A stretch of DNA of 5,404 bases. It comes from CAWHOW01 sp050013795 (GTDB taxonomy: Bacteria > Bacteroidota > Bacteroidia > Bacteroidales > CG2-30-32-10). Positions 3,765 to 5,404 of this stretch are shown piece after piece; within the stretch, counting starts at the first letter, position 1; each line of letters opens with the position of its first letter. Position numbers and translations under genes: made by a program. Under the pieces are notes generated by a model. It was not told the origin of the DNA and did no database searches. It saw nothing but the letters and a program-made list of their open reading frames with translations. The stretch spans positions 1 through 5,404 of the forward strand of contig JBEKEO010000214.1 of the NCBI GenBank assembly GCA_050013795.1, written 5' to 3'.

Positions 3765-5404
3765 ATGAGAAAAAAGCTGTCGAAAGAATATAATTTATCA
3801 ATAATGAATCCGTCTTTAGCAAGAGAGTGGCATACCTATAGAAATAGAAATATTACCCCAAGTGACGTTACACCTAACCAAGGTTTGAAAGTATGGTGGA
3901 AATGTAAATACGGTCATGAATGGCAATCGACAATAGCCCATCGAAATGCGGGTAGGGGTTGTCCATATTGTTCAGAGAAAAAAGTGAATATGGACAACTG
4001 CCTAGAAACGAAATATCCGAGATTAGCAAAAGAATGGCATCATTTCCGAAATGGACGACTGACATCCAAAGATGTTACAGCGGGTTCTAATAAGAAGGTA
4101 TGGTGGATTTGTAATAATGGGCATGAATGGCAAGCTACAATTTCGAATCGGACAAAAGGATCTGGATGCCCATATTGTTCGGGCAGACTAGCAGATAAAA
4201 ATAATAGCCTTCTAAAACTTAATCATAAATTGGCCAAAGAATGGCATCCAACTCTGAATAATAAATTAAAATCAAACGACGTAAGGCCGGGATCAAGTAA
4301 AAAAATATGGTGGTTATGTTCAAAAGGCCATGAATGGGAAGCTACTGTCAGTAGCAGAAACACTGGGATTGGGTGTCCATATTGTTCGGGAAGGTTTGCG
4401 GATGATGAAACATGTCTAACAAAGACGAATCCCGTTTTAGCGAAAGAATGGCATCCCGTTAAAAATGAAAAAATAACTCCAAACGATGTCAAAGCCGGTT
4501 CACATCTTAAGGTATGGTGGCTTTGTAAAAAAGGGCATGAATGGCAAGCTGTGATAGGAAGTAGAAATACCGGAGTAGGATGTCCATTTTGTCATTACAA
4601 AACATCTCAAATAGAAATTAGAATTTTTACCGAAATTAAATTTATTTTTGAAGATGCATCACATAGAAAAAAGATTTTCGGATCGGAATGCGATATTTAT
4701 TTGCCAACGCAAAAAATCGGAATTGAGGTAGATAGCTTTTATTGGCATAAAAATAAATTTATATCGGATTTAAAGAAAACGGAATCTCTTGCCAAGCATG
4801 GAATTTTATTGATTAGAATAAGAGAGAGAGGCTTAAAAGAGATATCGAAGAATGATATTTTTTATTCAAGCAAAGAAGATGTTCTTTCTGTTATTAAAAG
4901 GTTGATTCGTAAAATAGGAATATCTGAGTTCATTGACAGGGGAAAAATATTCCAATTAAATCATTACCTTAAAAATAATAATTTCGCAAACAATGAAGAA
5001 TTTAAGAGGTTACTCAATCTCTTACCTTTTCCATTTCCCGGCTATAGCCTTAGTGATTCTAACAAAGAATTATCTAAAGAGTGGCATCCTTCAAAAAATA
5101 TAGACCTTACTCCAAATGATGTTTATGCCAACGCAGGCCTTAAAGTGTGGTGGATATGTTCAAAGGGACATGAATGGCAAGCTACAATTGACCATAGAAA
5201 CAAAGGAAGGGGTTGCCCGTATTGTGCAGGTCAGAAAATATGCGTTGATAATTGTTTAAAAACTATTAATCCGCGCCTTGCTAAAGAATGGCATCCAACG
5301 AAAAATGGAAAACTTACTCCAAACGATGTAACTGCAAATACAAGAAGAAAAGTATTTTGGATTTGTATTAGAGGACATGTTTGGAAAGCCTCAATTGCAA
5401 GCAG
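3765..5404 (+). CDS. Zinc-ribbon-array protein with embedded Vsr/EDxHD-type endonuclease domain (partial, runs off right edge)
   Basis: The frame is open from ATG 3765 to the right edge (546 full codons); the C-terminus is missing. Four ribbon units occupy residues 15-279. Each contains LAKEWHPxKNxxLTPNDV, KVWWxCxKGHEW and GCPYCSG, with metal ligands C47/H51/C66/C69, C116/H120/C135/C138, C185/H189/C204/C207 and C254/H258/C273/C276. Units 5 and 6 start at residues 433 and 502 (C465/H469/C484/C487; C534/H538 before the edge). This matches the probable zinc-ribbon domain known as DUF4379 (Pfam PF14311, from memory). Residues 280-425 form a nuclease domain: SQIE (E284), GSECDIYLP (D310), IGIEVDSFYWH (E321, D323, H328), then D335, K337 and GILLIRIRE. 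This is the order seen in Vsr-like/EDxHD nucleases such as I-Bth0305I. I infer site-specific or structure-specific DNA cleavage guided by the ribbons; homing, defence and repair all remain possible. The start is uncertain: no strong ribosome binding site precedes it, and 3804 is an alternative ATG. Confidence 0.85.
   Translation, partial: MRKKLSKEYNLSIMNPSLAREWHTYRNRNITPSDVTPNQGLKVWWKCKYGHEWQSTIAHRNAGRGCPYCSEKKVNMDNCLETKYPRLAKEWHHFRNGRLTSKDVTAGSNKKVWWICNNGHEWQATISNRTKGSGCPYCSGRLADKNNSLLKLNHKLAKEWHPTLNNKLKSNDVRPGSSKKIWWLCSKGHEWEATVSSRNTGIGCPYCSGRFADDETCLTKTNPVLAKEWHPVKNEKITPNDVKAGSHLKVWWLCKKGHEWQAVIGSRNTGVGCPFCHYKTSQIEIRIFTEIKFIFEDASHRKKIFGSECDIYLPTQKIGIEVDSFYWHKNKFISDLKKTESLAKHGILLIRIRERGLKEISKNDIFYSSKEDVLSVIKRLIRKIGISEFIDRGKIFQLNHYLKNNNFANNEEFKRLLNLLPFPFPGYSLSDSNKELSKEWHPSKNIDLTPNDVYANAGLKVWWICSKGHEWQATIDHRNKGRGCPYCAGQKICVDNCLKTINPRLAKEWHPTKNGKLTPNDVTANTRRKVFWICIRGHVWKASIAS
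3807..4601 (+). repeat. First zinc-ribbon array: four 207-bp coding repeats
   Basis: Units begin at 3807, 4014, 4221 and 4428. The period is exactly 69 codons between equivalent cysteines, and the last unit runs directly into the nuclease domain. DNA is also partly conserved, for example the GGGCATGAATGGCAAGCT-type segment around 4118 and 4540. Variation clusters after 'DV' (TPNQGL, TAGSNK, RPGSSK, KAGSHL) and in the dipeptide before the conserved Arg (AH, SN, SS, GS). Confidence 0.85.
4599..5039 (+). other. Vsr/EDxHD-like nuclease domain inside the array protein
   Basis: Residues about 279-425 of the array protein. They contain the acidic/His set E284, D310, E321-V-D323, H328 and D335, followed by a helix ending in a G-I-L-L-I-R-I-R strand. 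This strand-helix order is typical of the PD-(D/E)XK superfamily branch that includes Vsr and the DUF559-like proteins. The linker from about 375 to 432 is helical and lysine/asparagine-rich and joins the second array. Confidence 0.7.
5061..5404 (+). repeat. Second zinc-ribbon array: one full unit and one cut by the window edge
   Basis: Units begin at 5061 and 5268, again 207 bases apart. The second unit is cut after its C-x3-H knuckle, and the array probably continues outside the window. Variable positions are YANAGL with dipeptide DH, and TANTRR with AS. The unit at 5268 has a deviating FWICIRGHVW in place of WWxCxKGHEW. Confidence 0.8.

Noticed and set aside
3874..4065. 63-codon minus-strand frame
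   Set aside because: Antisense shadow of the first ribbon repeats; the plus-strand frame has unmistakable motifs.
4223..4492. 89-codon minus-strand frame
   Set aside because: Antisense shadow of ribbon units three and four; its repetitiveness comes from the real gene.
3807..5404. CRISPR or tandem DNA satellite
   Set aside because: The 207-base periodicity is a protein-domain repeat in an open frame, with divergence at the DNA level and no direct repeat/spacer structure.

Overview
The window is bacterial DNA of mosaic base composition. The two ends are AT-rich: a membrane-protein gene on the left and a repeat-built nuclease gene on the right. Two middle blocks, roughly 1140-1400 and 2980-3660, are visibly GC-richer and partly non-coding or decayed. 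No rRNA, tRNA, CRISPR array or complete transposase gene is visible. Short orphan genes, decayed gene fragments, a phage-head-like domain and two different nuclease-fold proteins point to an accessory island (prophage remnant, defence island or similar). The sequence does not fix a taxon. Consensus sigma-70 promoter elements and Shine-Dalgarno sites simply say bacterium.

Layout. (a) 1-1095, minus: the N-terminal 365 residues of a multi-pass membrane protein whose C-terminus lies outside the window. (b) 1105-1397, minus: two open fragments without usable starts. One resembles the C-terminus of an isoprenylcysteine/phospholipid methyltransferase-type membrane enzyme; the other is unidentified. 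Together they look like gene debris just upstream of the membrane-protein gene. (c) 1432-3022, plus: a plausible transcription unit. It has a near-perfect promoter overlapped by an inverted repeat, a 161-aa protein with a Cys4/His metal-site-like C-terminus resembling phage minor head proteins, a possible 50-aa ORF coupled by an ATGA overlap to a 181-aa PD-(D/E)XK-like protein, a 36-aa strongly amphipathic cationic peptide with a good ribosome binding site, and a Rho-independent terminator. (d) 2977-3231, minus: a small zinc-ribbon protein converging on that unit. (e) 3232-3650: a GC-rich stretch with hairpins and no convincing gene. (f) 3765 to the right edge, plus: at least 546 residues of a zinc-ribbon array protein. 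It has four ribbons at exactly 69-residue spacing, a Vsr/EDxHD-type nuclease domain, then at least two more ribbons. An in-frame ORF just upstream ends in an amber codon.

The most interesting item is the nuclease embedded between arrays of near-identical zinc ribbons. The units differ mainly in a few clustered positions, which suggests a modular nucleic-acid reader. Second is the small peptide gene, which has the look of a type I toxin or other membrane-active peptide. How the genes cooperate is inference; nothing here proves that they form one system.
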